This document shows positions 33,126-42,235 of a stretch of DNA of 64,000 nucleotides, in pieces. A model generated the notes under the pieces. That model was not told the DNA's origin. It searched no databases and saw nothing but the letters and a program-made list of their open reading frames with translations. The stretch lies in contig NZ_JAKLUA010000008.1 in assembly GCF_022012435.1 (NCBI RefSeq), positions 62,001 to 126,000 of the forward strand. The letters run 5' to 3'. The DNA comes from Bradyrhizobium zhengyangense. GTDB taxonomy: Bacteria > Pseudomonadota > Alphaproteobacteria > Rhizobiales > Xanthobacteraceae. Numbering within the stretch: the first letter of the stretch is position 1; every line of letters starts with the position of its first letter. A program made the translations under genes and the position numbers.

Positions 33126-34010
33126 ATGGACATCCTGGTGAACCTTCAGGCCTTCCTCGCCACCGCTGACGCGTCAGGCTTCTCGGCCGCCGCGCGAAAG
33201 CTCAATGTCTCAACGTCAGTGGTGGCAAAACGCGTCACGCAGCTCGAATCGCGGATCGGCACGCCGCTGTTCCACCGCTCGACCCGGCAATTGCGGCTGA
33301 CCGAAGCCGGGCAACGCTACGTGCATCGCGCCCGCGGCGTCGTCACTGATGCCACCGACCTGCTCTCGCGCATGGGCGAGAAGGGCCACGACCTCGTCGA
33401 TCACCTCCGCATCAAGGCGCCGACCTCGATGACGGTGGCGCGGCTTGCCGATGCCTTCAGTGCATTCCAGACGCAAAACCCGCGACTGAAGCTCGAGATC
33501 GTGCTGATCGATCGCCCGGTCGATCCCGTCAGCGAGGGTTTTGACATCGCGATCGGCGCTTTCCCGCACTCCTTCGGCGGCGTGGTCGACGAGCCGCTGG
33601 TGCCGTTGAAGCGATTGCTCTGTGCTTCGCCCGCTTACTTAAGGAAGCACGGCGCGCCAAAACATCCGCGCGACCTCGTCGAGCATCGTTGCCTCAGCTT
33701 CATGCCGACGGGCCCCGAATGGGTGTTTGACGGGCCGCGCGGCCGCATCACCATCCAGGTCAGCCCACTGCTTTCGTCCAACGAGGGACATGTGCTGGCG
33801 CGCAGCGCGATCGCCGGCAACGGCATCGCGCTGATGTCTCATTATCTCGTCGCAGACGCCTTGCGCGACGGCACGCTGAAACCGGTGCTGCGTGACTTTC
33901 CGATTCCGGAATTGTGGGTGAAAGCCGCCATTCCCGAACGCCGGCGCAACGCCGCCGCGGTGCAGGCGCTGCTCACGCTGCTCAAAACGTCACTCGCGCC
34001 GTCGCTGTGA
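33126..34010 (+). CDS. LysR-family transcriptional regulator
   Basis: A 294-aa LysR-type regulator. The N-terminal helix-turn-helix is typical: LQAFLATADASGFSAAARKLNVSTSVVAKRVTQLESRIGTPLF, split by the usual spacing. The effector domain follows (LRIKAPTSMTVARLADAFSAF). It is divergent from the FAD oxidoreductase/ABC transporter unit across 110 bp, the classic arrangement for autoregulation and control of the adjacent operon. The inducer is unknown. Confidence 0.92.
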   Translation: MDILVNLQAFLATADASGFSAAARKLNVSTSVVAKRVTQLESRIGTPLFHRSTRQLRLTEAGQRYVHRARGVVTDATDLLSRMGEKGHDLVDHLRIKAPTSMTVARLADAFSAFQTQNPRLKLEIVLIDRPVDPVSEGFDIAIGAFPHSFGGVVDEPLVPLKRLLCASPAYLRKHGAPKHPRDLVEHRCLSFMPTGPEWVFDGPRGRITIQVSPLLSSNEGHVLARSAIAGNGIALMSHYLVADALRDGTLKPVLRDFPIPELWVKAAIPERRRNAAAVQALLTLLKTSLAPSL

Positions 34011-34042
34011 ATTGCTGCGCCGTAGCCCGCATCGAGCGAAGC

Positions 34043-34846
34043 TCAGCCTTTGCCGCCTCCCCACGTCGCCGCCCGCTTCTCGGCGAACGAGGCCAGTCCC
34101 TCCGCCGCCTCGGCGCTCTGGCGCTTGAGCGAATGCAGCTGGACGAGCCGCGTATAGGCCGCATCGTCCACCGCCATGCCACCGAACGAGCTCTCCAGTG
34201 CCAGCCGCTTGGTCTCGGCCAACGCTTCCGGCCCGTTGGCGAGCAGTTGCTCGACCACCTTGCTGCCCGCGGCTTCGAGATCGGCCAGCGGCACCACCTC
34301 GTGGACGAGGCCGATGCGACGGGCGTCCTCGGCGCCAAAGCGTTCGCCGGTCAGCGCGTAACGGCGGACTTGCCGCACACCAATGGCGTCGCAGAGCTGT
34401 GGGATGATGATCGCGGCAGTCAGGCCCCAGCGTACCTCGGTGATGGAAAACAGGGCGTTGTCGGCGGCGATCACGACGTCGCAGGCGGCAATCACGCCGG
34501 TGCCGCCACCGAAGCAGCCGCCCTGCACCAGGGCCACGGTCGGGATCGGCAAGGTGTTGAGCCGCTGCACGGCCTCGAACGTCGCCCGCGATGCCGCTTC
34601 GTTGGCCTCAGGCGATTGTGGCCGCACGCCGTTGATCCATTTGAGGTCGGCGCCGGCCTGGAAATGCTTGCCATTGCCCTTGAGCACGACGACGCGAAGA
34701 TTCGGCTTCTTGCCCAGATCGTCCATGGCCACGAGCACGCCTGATATCAGGGCGCCGTCATAGGCGTTGTTCACCTCCGGCCGGTTCAACGTGACGGTCG
34801 CAACCCCACGCTCATCAAGGGTCCACAGGACGGGGCTGGCAGTCAT
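34043..34846 (-). CDS. Enoyl-CoA hydratase/isomerase family protein (methylglutaconyl-CoA hydratase-like)
   Basis: A 267-aa crotonase-fold enzyme. The oxyanion-hole segments are present: KGNGKHFQAGADLKWI and VQGGCFGGGTGVIAACDVVI, with the catalytic region ITEVRWGLTAAIIIPQL. The NRPEVNNAYDGALI opening and the SFGGMAVDDAAYT stretch resemble the LiuC/methylglutaconyl-CoA hydratase clade, but other acyl substrates are possible. The start at 34846 has GGAGG eight bases upstream. It converges with the LysR gene (32 bp apart) and has no obvious operon partner. Confidence 0.85.
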   Translation of the reverse strand: MTASPVLWTLDERGVATVTLNRPEVNNAYDGALISGVLVAMDDLGKKPNLRVVVLKGNGKHFQAGADLKWINGVRPQSPEANEAASRATFEAVQRLNTLPIPTVALVQGGCFGGGTGVIAACDVVIAADNALFSITEVRWGLTAAIIIPQLCDAIGVRQVRRYALTGERFGAEDARRIGLVHEVVPLADLEAAGSKVVEQLLANGPEALAETKRLALESSFGGMAVDDAAYTRLVQLHSLKRQSAEAAEGLASFAEKRAATWGGGKG

Positions 34847-35002
34847 CGGCGATCCTCCGGTCATTCTGATGGCGCGCACTATGGCCGAGGCAACGCATTC
34901 CGATCCATATCTTTCCAGCGTGGGGCGGTCGCGCCCATCGCATGGCGGCTTGTGTCATGCTGGCGCCGGGCGAGACCAAAGAGATCAGGGACGGGACATC
35001 AT

Positions 35003-35977
35003 ATGCGCATCTGCATTTTCGGCGCGGGCGCCGTCGGAAGCCATCTCGCGGTCAGGCTCGCCCGCGCCGGCCACGAGGTCTCGTGCGTCATGAGGGGCGC
35101 GCATCTGGAGGCGGTGCGGGCCAACGGCCTGAAGCTACGCGTCGGTGATTCCGAGGTTTCGGCCAAGGTGAACGCCTCTGGCGATCCGGCCCAGCTCGGC
35201 CCGCAGGACGTCGTGATCTCGACGCTGAAAGCCACGGCGTTGACCGGGCTCGTCTCCAGCATCAAGCCTCTGCTCCAGGACGACACTGCCATCGTGTTCG
35301 CGCAGAACGGAATTCCCTGGTGGTACGGTATCGGCCTGCCGCCGCGGCACCCGACACCGCCGGATATCAGCTTCCTCGATCCCGGCGGACGCTTGCGCGC
35401 CTGCATCCCAAAGGAGCGGATCATCGGTGGCGTCATCTTCTCCTCGAACGAGGTCACTGCACCGGGCGTGGTGCAGAACCTCACCCCGGACCGCAATCGC
35501 CTCTTGATCGGCGAATGCGACGACCGCAATTGCGACCGAATCACAAAGCTCCGCGGCGTCTTCAACGATGCGCGGCTGGAATCGCCGCCCGTGGCCGAGA
35601 TCCGAGAGGCGATCTGGTCAAAGTTGCTGACCAACATGTCGCTGTCGGTGCTGTGCCTGCTGACAGGCCAGACCGCGCGCGGCGTCCGCGACGATCCGGC
35701 CTTCACTGAAGTCATCCCGCGCATGCTGAACGAGGCCAACGACATCGCCCAGCACTTCATCCCCGAGGTCAAGCGCGCCACGCGCAGCGGGCCCGCCCCC
35801 AATCACAAGCCGTCGCTGCTGCAGGATTACGAGCTCGGCCGCGCCATGGAGATCGACGTGCTGGTGAGGGCGCCCGCCGCCTTCGCGCGCACCGCCGGCC
35901 TGTCGACGCCGACGCTCGATCTGATCGCCGCGCTCGCGATCCAGAAGGCGCGCGACAAGGGGCTGTACTCGGCCTGA
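35003..35977 (+). CDS. Ketopantoate reductase (PanE/ApbA)-family protein
   Basis: A 324-aa NADP-dependent dehydrogenase of the 2-dehydropantoate 2-reductase family. It starts with the Rossmann motif MRICIFGAGAVGSHLAVRLA. The catalytic lysine region EAIWSKLLTNMSLSVLCLLT and the conserved NGIPWW segment are present. It is longer than typical PanE and shares context with CoA metabolism, so a different 2-oxo acid could be the substrate. The ATG at 35003 is preceded by GGGACATCAT. A second, more distant PanE-like gene is at 46515-47522. Confidence 0.8.
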   Translation: MRICIFGAGAVGSHLAVRLARAGHEVSCVMRGAHLEAVRANGLKLRVGDSEVSAKVNASGDPAQLGPQDVVISTLKATALTGLVSSIKPLLQDDTAIVFAQNGIPWWYGIGLPPRHPTPPDISFLDPGGRLRACIPKERIIGGVIFSSNEVTAPGVVQNLTPDRNRLLIGECDDRNCDRITKLRGVFNDARLESPPVAEIREAIWSKLLTNMSLSVLCLLTGQTARGVRDDPAFTEVIPRMLNEANDIAQHFIPEVKRATRSGPAPNHKPSLLQDYELGRAMEIDVLVRAPAAFARTAGLSTPTLDLIAALAIQKARDKGLYSA

Positions 35978-35980
35978 GTG

Positions 35981-36688
35981 TCAGCCGAGTTTGTCGATCC
36001 AGCCCGCGAGCGTGTCGAGCACCTCGGCAAGCGCCTCGTCATTGGTGCGACCGGACTTCTTCAGCACCGCGAAGGAGTGATCGCCGCCTTCGATCTCATG
36101 CAGTGTCGCCTTCGCCCCGAGCGCTGCAACGACTGGCCTGAGCAGGCCGAGATCGGCCAGCCCATCGCGCGTACCTTGCAGGAACAGCATGGGGATCTCG
36201 ACATGGGCGAGATGTTGGGCGCGCTCCGTCGACGGCTTCTTGTCGGCATGCAGGGGAAAGCCGAGGAAAGCGAGCCCTCTGACACCTGGAAGAGCCGCCT
36301 TCGACTGCGCCTGCGATGTCATACGGCCGCCGAACGACTTTCCGCCGGCGACGAGCTTCAATCGCGGGCACAGTCGCGCAGCCTCCTCCACCGCCGCGCG
36401 GATGGTGGCATGCGCGACCGCCGGCTGATCGGGACGGCCCTGCTTGTTCTCCGTATAGGGAAAATTGAAGCGGAGCGTCGCGATGCCGCGCTCTGCGAGG
36501 CCCACTGCAATCTTGTCCATCGACGCATGCCGCATGTCTGTCCCGGCGCCGTGCGCCAGCACGCAGCAGGCGCGCGCATTGTCCGGCTGCATCAGGATCG
36601 CCGAGACTGGGCCGATGCGTTCGATGTCGAGCTTGAGCTCTTTGATTTTGACGGCTTGGGTTTTGACAGCCACAATCAACCATCCCAA
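35981..36688 (-). CDS. Alpha/beta hydrolase family protein (Tex30/KANL3-like)
   Basis: A 235-aa protein with an alpha/beta hydrolase fold: VLAHGAGTDMRHASMDKIA near the N-terminus, a nucleophile-like elbow GGKSFGGRMTS and a histidine segment EGGDHSFAV near the end. It resembles the bacterial Tex30/KANL3-type hydrolases, whose substrates are unknown. The ATG at 36688 lies against GGG; a GTG at 36673 with GGGATGG upstream is a good alternative start. It converges with the PanE-like gene, with only three bases between the stops. Confidence 0.75.
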   Translation of the reverse strand: MGWLIVAVKTQAVKIKELKLDIERIGPVSAILMQPDNARACCVLAHGAGTDMRHASMDKIAVGLAERGIATLRFNFPYTENKQGRPDQPAVAHATIRAAVEEAARLCPRLKLVAGGKSFGGRMTSQAQSKAALPGVRGLAFLGFPLHADKKPSTERAQHLAHVEIPMLFLQGTRDGLADLGLLRPVVAALGAKATLHEIEGGDHSFAVLKKSGRTNDEALAEVLDTLAGWIDKLG

Positions 36689-36799
36689 CAGACGCTGCTA
36701 CGGTCGCCTTGGTAGCGTCACCGGCGCAGCCTGAAAACACAATAATTGCGGCGGCCCACTGGCCTACCAACCGGGAAGCCGCATCAACCGAGGATAATC

Positions 36800-37945
36800 A
36801 TGTCCTACCGCTCCTCCTGGATGACCGAAGAGCTCGAAATCTTCCGCGACCAGTTCCGGAAATATCTCGCCAAGGACCTGGCGCCGCATGCCGAGAAATG
36901 GCGTGAGCAGAAGATGGTCGACCGCTCCGCCTGGCGCGGTCTCGGCGAGATGGGTGCGCTGCTGGCAAGCGTGCCGGAGGAATATGGCGGGCTGGGCGCG
37001 ACCTTTGCCTACGACGCGGCAGTGCTTGACGATCTCGAGAGCACGGTGCCGGAGCTGACGACGGGCGTCTCCGTGCACAGCGCCATCGTCGCCCATTACA
37101 TCCTCAACTACGGCTCGGAGGAGCAGAAGAAGCGCTGGCTGCCGAAGATGGCGTCAGGCGAGATGGTCGGCGCCATCGCCATGACCGAGCCCGGCACCGG
37201 CTCCGATCTGCAAGCCGTCAAGACGACGGCGAAGAAGCAGGGCAATTCCTACGTCATCAACGGCCAGAAGACGTTCATCACCAACGGTCAGGCCGCCGAT
37301 CTCGTCGTCGTGGTCGCACGCACCGGCGAAGCCGGCGCCAAGGGGATCTCACTGATCGTGGTCGAGACCGAAGGTGCCGAGGGGTACAAGCGTGGCCGCA
37401 ACCTCGACAAGATCGGCCTGCATGCCTCCGACACCTCGGAGCTGTTCTTCGACAACGTCACCGTGCCGCCGGAAAACCTGCTCGGTAAGGAGGAGGGCCA
37501 GGGCTTTGTCCAGCTGATGCAGCAACTGCCGCAGGAGCGCCTCGCGCTCGCGGTCGGCGCCGTCGCCTCGATGGAGCGCGCCGTCAAGCTCACCACCGAA
37601 TACACCAAGGAGCGGAAGGCCTTCGGCAAGCCGCTGATGGATTTCCAGAACACCGCCTTCACGCTCGCCGAACGCAAGACGGAAGCGATGATCGCGCGCG
37701 TCTTCGTCGACTGGTGCATCGAGCGCCTTGTCGCCAAGGACCTCGACACCGTCACCGCGTCGATGGCGAAATATTGGTGCTCGGACAAGCAGGTGCAGAC
37801 CGCCGACGAATGCCTCCAGCTGTTCGGCGGCTACGGCTACATGCAGGAATATCCGATCTCGCGCATCTTCATCGATTCCCGGATCCAGAAGATCTATGGC
37901 GGCACCAACGAAATCATGAAGCTGTTGATCGCGCGGTCGCTGTAG
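36800..37945 (+). CDS. Acyl-CoA dehydrogenase
   Basis: A 381-aa FAD enzyme introducing an alpha-beta double bond into acyl-CoAs. Family landmarks are AIAMTEPGTGSDLQAVKTTA, the NGQKTFITNG strand, the ERLALAVGAVASMERA helix, the LQLFGGYGYMQEYPISRIF segment and the catalytic-region glutamate in YGGTNEIMK. Length and motifs fit the short/medium/branched-chain clade. The ATG at 36800 has GAGG seven bases upstream. It stands alone between the divergent hydrolase gene and the convergent AraC gene, three bases from the latter's stop. Confidence 0.9.
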   Translation: MSYRSSWMTEELEIFRDQFRKYLAKDLAPHAEKWREQKMVDRSAWRGLGEMGALLASVPEEYGGLGATFAYDAAVLDDLESTVPELTTGVSVHSAIVAHYILNYGSEEQKKRWLPKMASGEMVGAIAMTEPGTGSDLQAVKTTAKKQGNSYVINGQKTFITNGQAADLVVVVARTGEAGAKGISLIVVETEGAEGYKRGRNLDKIGLHASDTSELFFDNVTVPPENLLGKEEGQGFVQLMQQLPQERLALAVGAVASMERAVKLTTEYTKERKAFGKPLMDFQNTAFTLAERKTEAMIARVFVDWCIERLVAKDLDTVTASMAKYWCSDKQVQTADECLQLFGGYGYMQEYPISRIFIDSRIQKIYGGTNEIMKLLIARSL

Positions 37946-37948
37946 TGC

Positions 37949-38929
37949 CTACCGCGCTCTCCAGTCGCGCGGGCGGCAGCCGAAGCGCTGCTTGAAGCGC
38001 CGCGTGAAATGGGAGAGGTCCGAAAAGCCCCAGTCGAAGGCGATGGAGCCGATCGCGTGGCCTGCTTTCGCGGGATCGTTCAAGTCCCGTGCTGCACCGT
38101 CCAGCCTGCGGTCCATGACATAGTCCGAGAACGTGGTGCCCGCGCGCTCGAACAGCTTATGCACGTAGCGCTCGCTGATGCCGACGGCGCCGGCGACTTC
38201 AGCCACAGTCAGCCCCTGCTCGGAGAGACGCTCATGCACGGCGCGGCGAAGCGCGAGCGCCGTCGCGTCGGCAAAGCTGGCGGCCTCCGCGGTCTGCGCG
38301 CGCGAGCGGCGGGAAAGGCTCAACGCGACGAGGTCCAGCAGCACGCCGAACAGCCTGGCGGCTTCGCCTTCCGTCATCCGCAGCGCGCCGGCATTCAGCG
38401 ATCGCGCCGTCTCGACGATGAGATGACCGACGAAGGGGTCGTCCGACACGCGCTCGACCCTGAAGTCGAAGGATGGCGGCAGCCGGTCGCGCAGCTCGCG
38501 CGAAGGCACCCAGAAGGATGCAACCTCCAGCCTCGGCCCGCGATCATGCAGAAGCTTCACTTCACGGTCGCTGTCGCAGATGCCGACCTGGCCACGCGAC
38601 AGGCTGACGTCGCGACCGCCCTGAACTACGCGGCAGCGGCCGGCGAGCTTGAAGTTCAGATAGAAGCAGCTTTCGGTCGATGCCGCGATATCCGCACGCG
38701 AGCGATGCACGGTATGCTCGGGAAAGACCACGCGGTTGATCGCGCCATTGCCGATCTTGATCGCCTCGACCTTGGCCGGAAAACGTGAGGTCGTTGCCGA
38801 TTCCGGCGTCAGGTTCATGAACGCCTGGCAGATCGCCTCGCGATAGTAGGAGAACTGCTCCTCCGGCCGCGTTGCCCCGGTGTCCCAGACCAGATGCCGG
38901 GGCCGACTTTCGGAAGTGAGCTGCGCCAT
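37949..38929 (-). CDS. AraC-family transcriptional regulator
   Basis: A 326-aa regulator with an AraC_binding-like N-terminal domain (HRSRADIAASTESCFYLNFK) and a C-terminal double helix-turn-helix (GLTVAEVAGAVGISERYVHKLF; then AIGSIAFDWGFSDLSHFTRR and FKQRFGCRPRDWR). The start MAQLTSESRP at 38929 has GGAG eight bases upstream; the longer frame to 39001 is weaker. It is divergent from an alpha/beta hydrolase gene 157 bp away and may control it. It resembles the XylS/FeaR-type group, but the effector is unknown. Confidence 0.9.
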   Translation of the reverse strand: MAQLTSESRPRHLVWDTGATRPEEQFSYYREAICQAFMNLTPESATTSRFPAKVEAIKIGNGAINRVVFPEHTVHRSRADIAASTESCFYLNFKLAGRCRVVQGGRDVSLSRGQVGICDSDREVKLLHDRGPRLEVASFWVPSRELRDRLPPSFDFRVERVSDDPFVGHLIVETARSLNAGALRMTEGEAARLFGVLLDLVALSLSRRSRAQTAEAASFADATALALRRAVHERLSEQGLTVAEVAGAVGISERYVHKLFERAGTTFSDYVMDRRLDGAARDLNDPAKAGHAIGSIAFDWGFSDLSHFTRRFKQRFGCRPRDWRAR

Positions 38930-39086
38930 CAGTTCGCTCCAAGACCAATCCGGTTCAGCGTCAGACAAGCGGGAAATGGTCCGCCGGTTCACACTTCGCA
39001 CAACAAAAATTGTACGCCGCGTCTCGCGAGCGCCGCAAAAGACCCAGCTCGTACCGATCTAACCAGTCTTCCGAGGGAGCTACAAC

Positions 39087-39812
39087 ATGTCGACCTACGT
39101 TCTCGTCCATGGCGCCTGGCACACCGGTGTCGAGTTCGAGCCCGTCGCAGCGCCGATCCGCGCCCATGGCCATCAGGTCTACACGCCCACCATCAAAGGC
39201 AACCGCCCGGGCGACGCCAAGACGACGGGGCTGAAGGAGGCGATCCAGTCGATCGCCGATTACCTTGCCGAAAACAACCTCAAGGACGTCATTCTGGTCG
39301 GCCATTCCTATGGGGGCATGGTCATCACCGGAGTTGCAGACCTCGCCGCCGATCGCATCCGGCGGCTGGTCTACTGGAATGCCTTCGTGCCCAACAACGG
39401 CGAAAGCCTCAACGACATGGTGCCGCCGCACTATGTCGGGCTGTTCGATGCCATCGCGGCCGAACGCGGCGATGGCTCGGTGGTGCTGCCGTTCCCGATC
39501 TGGCGCGAGGCATTCATCAACGATGCCGATCTCGCGCTGGCACAAAAAGCCTATGACATTCTCAATCCGCACCCGCTTGCGACCTTCAGCGACAAGATCG
39601 CACTGAAGGCGAATCCGGCCGAGATGCAACTGGCGAAGTCCTATATCAACTGCACCGAGGACACCGCGCTGCCGCACAGCCATGGCTGGCATCCGCGGCT
39701 TTCGGAAAAGCTCGGCCTGTTCCGCCTGGTGCAGGTGGCGGGCAGCCACGAGCTGTGCTTCTCCGATCCGGCGCGCCTCGCGAAGGCGATCATGGAGGCG
39801 GGACGCGACTGA
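39087..39812 (+). CDS. Alpha/beta hydrolase (methylesterase/hydroxynitrile lyase-like)
   Basis: A 241-aa cytosolic hydrolase. It begins directly with the oxyanion strand STYVLVHGAWHTGVEFEPVA, has the nucleophile elbow VGHSYGGMVITG and ends with the histidine segment VAGSHELCFSDP. This matches the small plant-esterase-like alpha/beta hydrolase group (EstC, salicylate methylesterase, hydroxynitrile lyase). The start has GAGGGAGCTACAAC upstream. Divergent from the AraC gene, it is probably a target of that regulator. The natural ester is not known. Confidence 0.85.
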   Translation: MSTYVLVHGAWHTGVEFEPVAAPIRAHGHQVYTPTIKGNRPGDAKTTGLKEAIQSIADYLAENNLKDVILVGHSYGGMVITGVADLAADRIRRLVYWNAFVPNNGESLNDMVPPHYVGLFDAIAAERGDGSVVLPFPIWREAFINDADLALAQKAYDILNPHPLATFSDKIALKANPAEMQLAKSYINCTEDTALPHSHGWHPRLSEKLGLFRLVQVAGSHELCFSDPARLAKAIMEAGRD

Positions 39813-39821
39813 TGCGCGCGC

Positions 39822-40961
39822 TCAGTTCGGATGCCACCAGCGGCCGCCGATGACGACGCCTTCGGAGACAATCTTCCTGTCGCCGATGAGATGCTCGCCG
39901 ACGACGTCCTCATAGTCGAACTGGCCTTGCTTCACCGAAATCAGCGTGGCATCGCCGACGCTGCCGGGCTTGAGGCTGCCGAGCTCGGGCCGCCGCAGCG
40001 CCATCGCGGCATTCTCGGTCGACGCCTTGATCACCTCCGACAGCGACATGCCCATGCACAGGAATTTCGACATGGTCGTCACCTGGTCGAAGGCCGGGCC
40101 GTCGATACAGAGCTGATGGATGTCGGAGGAGATGGTATCAGGATAGAAGCCGTTGGCGAGCATGGCACGCGCGGTCTTGAACGCGAACGAGCCCTTGCCG
40201 TGGCCGATGTCGAACAGCACGCCGCGCTCGCGCGCGTCCAGCACCGCCTTCTTCACCGTACCCTGCGCAGTCGCCGGCGAATTCGGGAAAGGCCGGAATG
40301 CATGGGTGAGCACATCGCCCGGACGCAGGCGGGCGAGCACCTCTTCATAGGTCGGCGGCGGATGGTCGATATGCGCCATCAGGGGCATGCCGACCTCATC
40401 GGCAACCTGAACCGCGATATCGAGCGGCACAGCACCCGAGGTGCCCGAGGAATGCAGCCCTACCCGCACCTTGATGCCGACGATGACGTCGCGGTTCGCG
40501 TCCGCCACCTTGGCCGCCTCGATCGGGTTCATCAGCCGCAATTCCTCGCTCTCGCCGACCATGATCCGGTGCGAGAAGCCGAAAATGCCGGCATGGGAGA
40601 CGTGCAAATACGCGAGAATGCGGACCTGGCTCGGCTCGATCACATGCTTACGGAAGCCTGCAAAATTGCCGGGACCGGCGCTGCCGGTGTCGACCGAGGT
40701 GGTGACGCCGGATTTACGGCAGAACTCTTCGGCATCGATGCCGAGCGAGGTGCCGCCCCAATAGACATGGGTGTGGAGATCGATCAGCCCGGGGGTCACG
40801 ATGAACTGCGAGACGTCGCGTACTTCGGTCGCTGGATCCGCCTTAAGCCCGGAGCCGACCGCGGCGACCTTGCCACCCGAAAATGCGACATCCGTCACGG
40901 CATCGAGCTTCTGGGAGGGGTCGATCACCCGCCCGCCGCGCAGGATCAAATCGAAAGGCAT
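39822..40961 (-). CDS. Amidohydrolase/deacetylase family metallohydrolase
   Basis: A 379-aa TIM-barrel amidohydrolase. The metal motif HTH is in GLIDLHTHVYWGG; later ligands are likely in GIKVRVGLHSSG, AHIDHPPP, THAFRPFPNS and ISSDIHQLCIDG. It shows the N-terminal RGGRVIDPSQKLDAVTDVAF and C-terminal GSVGDATLISV strands of the composite beta domain. The pattern fits the EF_0837/AHA_3915-type group near dihydroorotases and D-aminoacylases. The ATG at 40961 has GGAG six bases upstream, better than 40967. It converges with the hydrolase gene (10 bp). Substrate unknown. Confidence 0.82.
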   Translation of the reverse strand: MPFDLILRGGRVIDPSQKLDAVTDVAFSGGKVAAVGSGLKADPATEVRDVSQFIVTPGLIDLHTHVYWGGTSLGIDAEEFCRKSGVTTSVDTGSAGPGNFAGFRKHVIEPSQVRILAYLHVSHAGIFGFSHRIMVGESEELRLMNPIEAAKVADANRDVIVGIKVRVGLHSSGTSGAVPLDIAVQVADEVGMPLMAHIDHPPPTYEEVLARLRPGDVLTHAFRPFPNSPATAQGTVKKAVLDARERGVLFDIGHGKGSFAFKTARAMLANGFYPDTISSDIHQLCIDGPAFDQVTTMSKFLCMGMSLSEVIKASTENAAMALRRPELGSLKPGSVGDATLISVKQGQFDYEDVVGEHLIGDRKIVSEGVVIGGRWWHPN

Positions 40962-41239
40962 CGTCATCTCCGGATCAGGCAAACATCGACCGGGCTGAGA
41001 GGTGCACTTCCAGCCCGGCCGCCTCTGTTAGCAATTTTCACACCGGCGAAGCAAATCAACTGCGCTTAGTGCCCGTTCGTTCTGCGATCCGCCTTCGGCG
41101 CCTCGCGCGAAGAGGAAGGCCATGAGGTCCAGTTTTCGTACACGCACCTGGACCGCTATCATTCCCGCTGGGATCACGAGTCAAAGCGGTTCACGATGAG
41201 GGGCTAAGCTTCGAGATGGTTTCAATCGGGAGAGGCACC

Positions 41240-42066
41240 ATGTGGCAGGGCCTGGTCGCCTGCCTCGCATCAGTTCTAACAGCAGCGGCGGCACTCGCTG
41301 CTGACCAGCCGGGAGACATCAAGGGCAAGACGCTCGAACCGACCCCGGAAAATCTTGCGGCCACTTGGGCAGGAGCCAGCCTCGTCCTGCCAGCGGCAAT
41401 GGCTGGCGGCCACCGCTGGCAGGGCCTCGCCTCAGCGGCTCCCGAGGTCGCTGGTAAGGCGCCGTTGGTCGTGCTGTTGCATGGATCGAGCGGCGTCGCA
41501 CCTGCCATCAAGGATTTCCAGATCTGGCTTGCCGACGCGCTCGGGCTCGCCTCGGTTGCACCCGACAGCCTGGCGATTCCAGATCGGCTGACCTACACGT
41601 CGCCGGTCTCGGTCGATATTTATGAACGCGTTCACACGCTACGCCTTGCCGAACTCGAGTATGCGCTGAACGCCTCCAAATCGTGGGCCTGGGTGGACCC
41701 GCCCGGATCGTGATCGCCGGCACCAGCGAGGGTTCGGTCGCAGTGAGCCGCTATGCAGGTCCAGTCAGCACGGCGCGACTCATCTATTCGTGGTCGTGCG
41801 AGGCAAACTACTTTGTCGATCGTCCACGTCCGGGCTTCGGCCCCGAGGAGCCGGTCTTCAACGCGATCTCTGCGCGTGATCCCTATTTCTCGCCGAGCAA
41901 TCCCTGGAACAAGGACTACGCCGTCACTGACGACTGCGGTGGTGCGCTGAAGGGAAATCCGCACGCAGCGGTCCTCGTCGTGGACGCAAACGTGCACACC
42001 ATCCTCAATCGGCCTGACGTGCATGAGGCGACATCACGCTTTCTCACAAGCGTCCTGAAGCCGTAA
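41240..42066 (+). pseudogene. Secreted dienelactone-hydrolase-like protein, frameshifted
   Basis: Two overlapping frames together encode one exported hydrolase. The first part starts MWQGLVACLASVLTAAAALA (signal peptide; GGAGAGGCACC upstream) and carries the oxyanion segment VVLLHGSSGVAPA, but stops at 41713. The continuation is in the next frame and carries the nucleophile segment RIVIAGTSEGSVAVSRYAG and a C-terminal histidine region, ending at 42066. Adding one G after 41701 would restore WVDPARIVIAGTSEGS, so a single-base deletion separates oxyanion region and nucleophile. Unless it is a sequencing error, no active enzyme is made. The stop codon directly abuts the tRNA gene. Confidence 0.75.
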
Positions 42067-42143
<77 letters not shown>

Positions 42144-42235
42144 GCGGAACCCACCGATAAGGCAGGTTGCCTGGAGGTGTACATATCAAAGCGAGGGCCG
42201 AATCGGAAGCCCTCCGCTCAACAACAAGCTGCCGA

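Noticed and set aside
35003..35977. Naming this gene panE
   Set aside because: The family is clear, but a better PanE candidate is at 46515-47522 and the extra length points to a different substrate.
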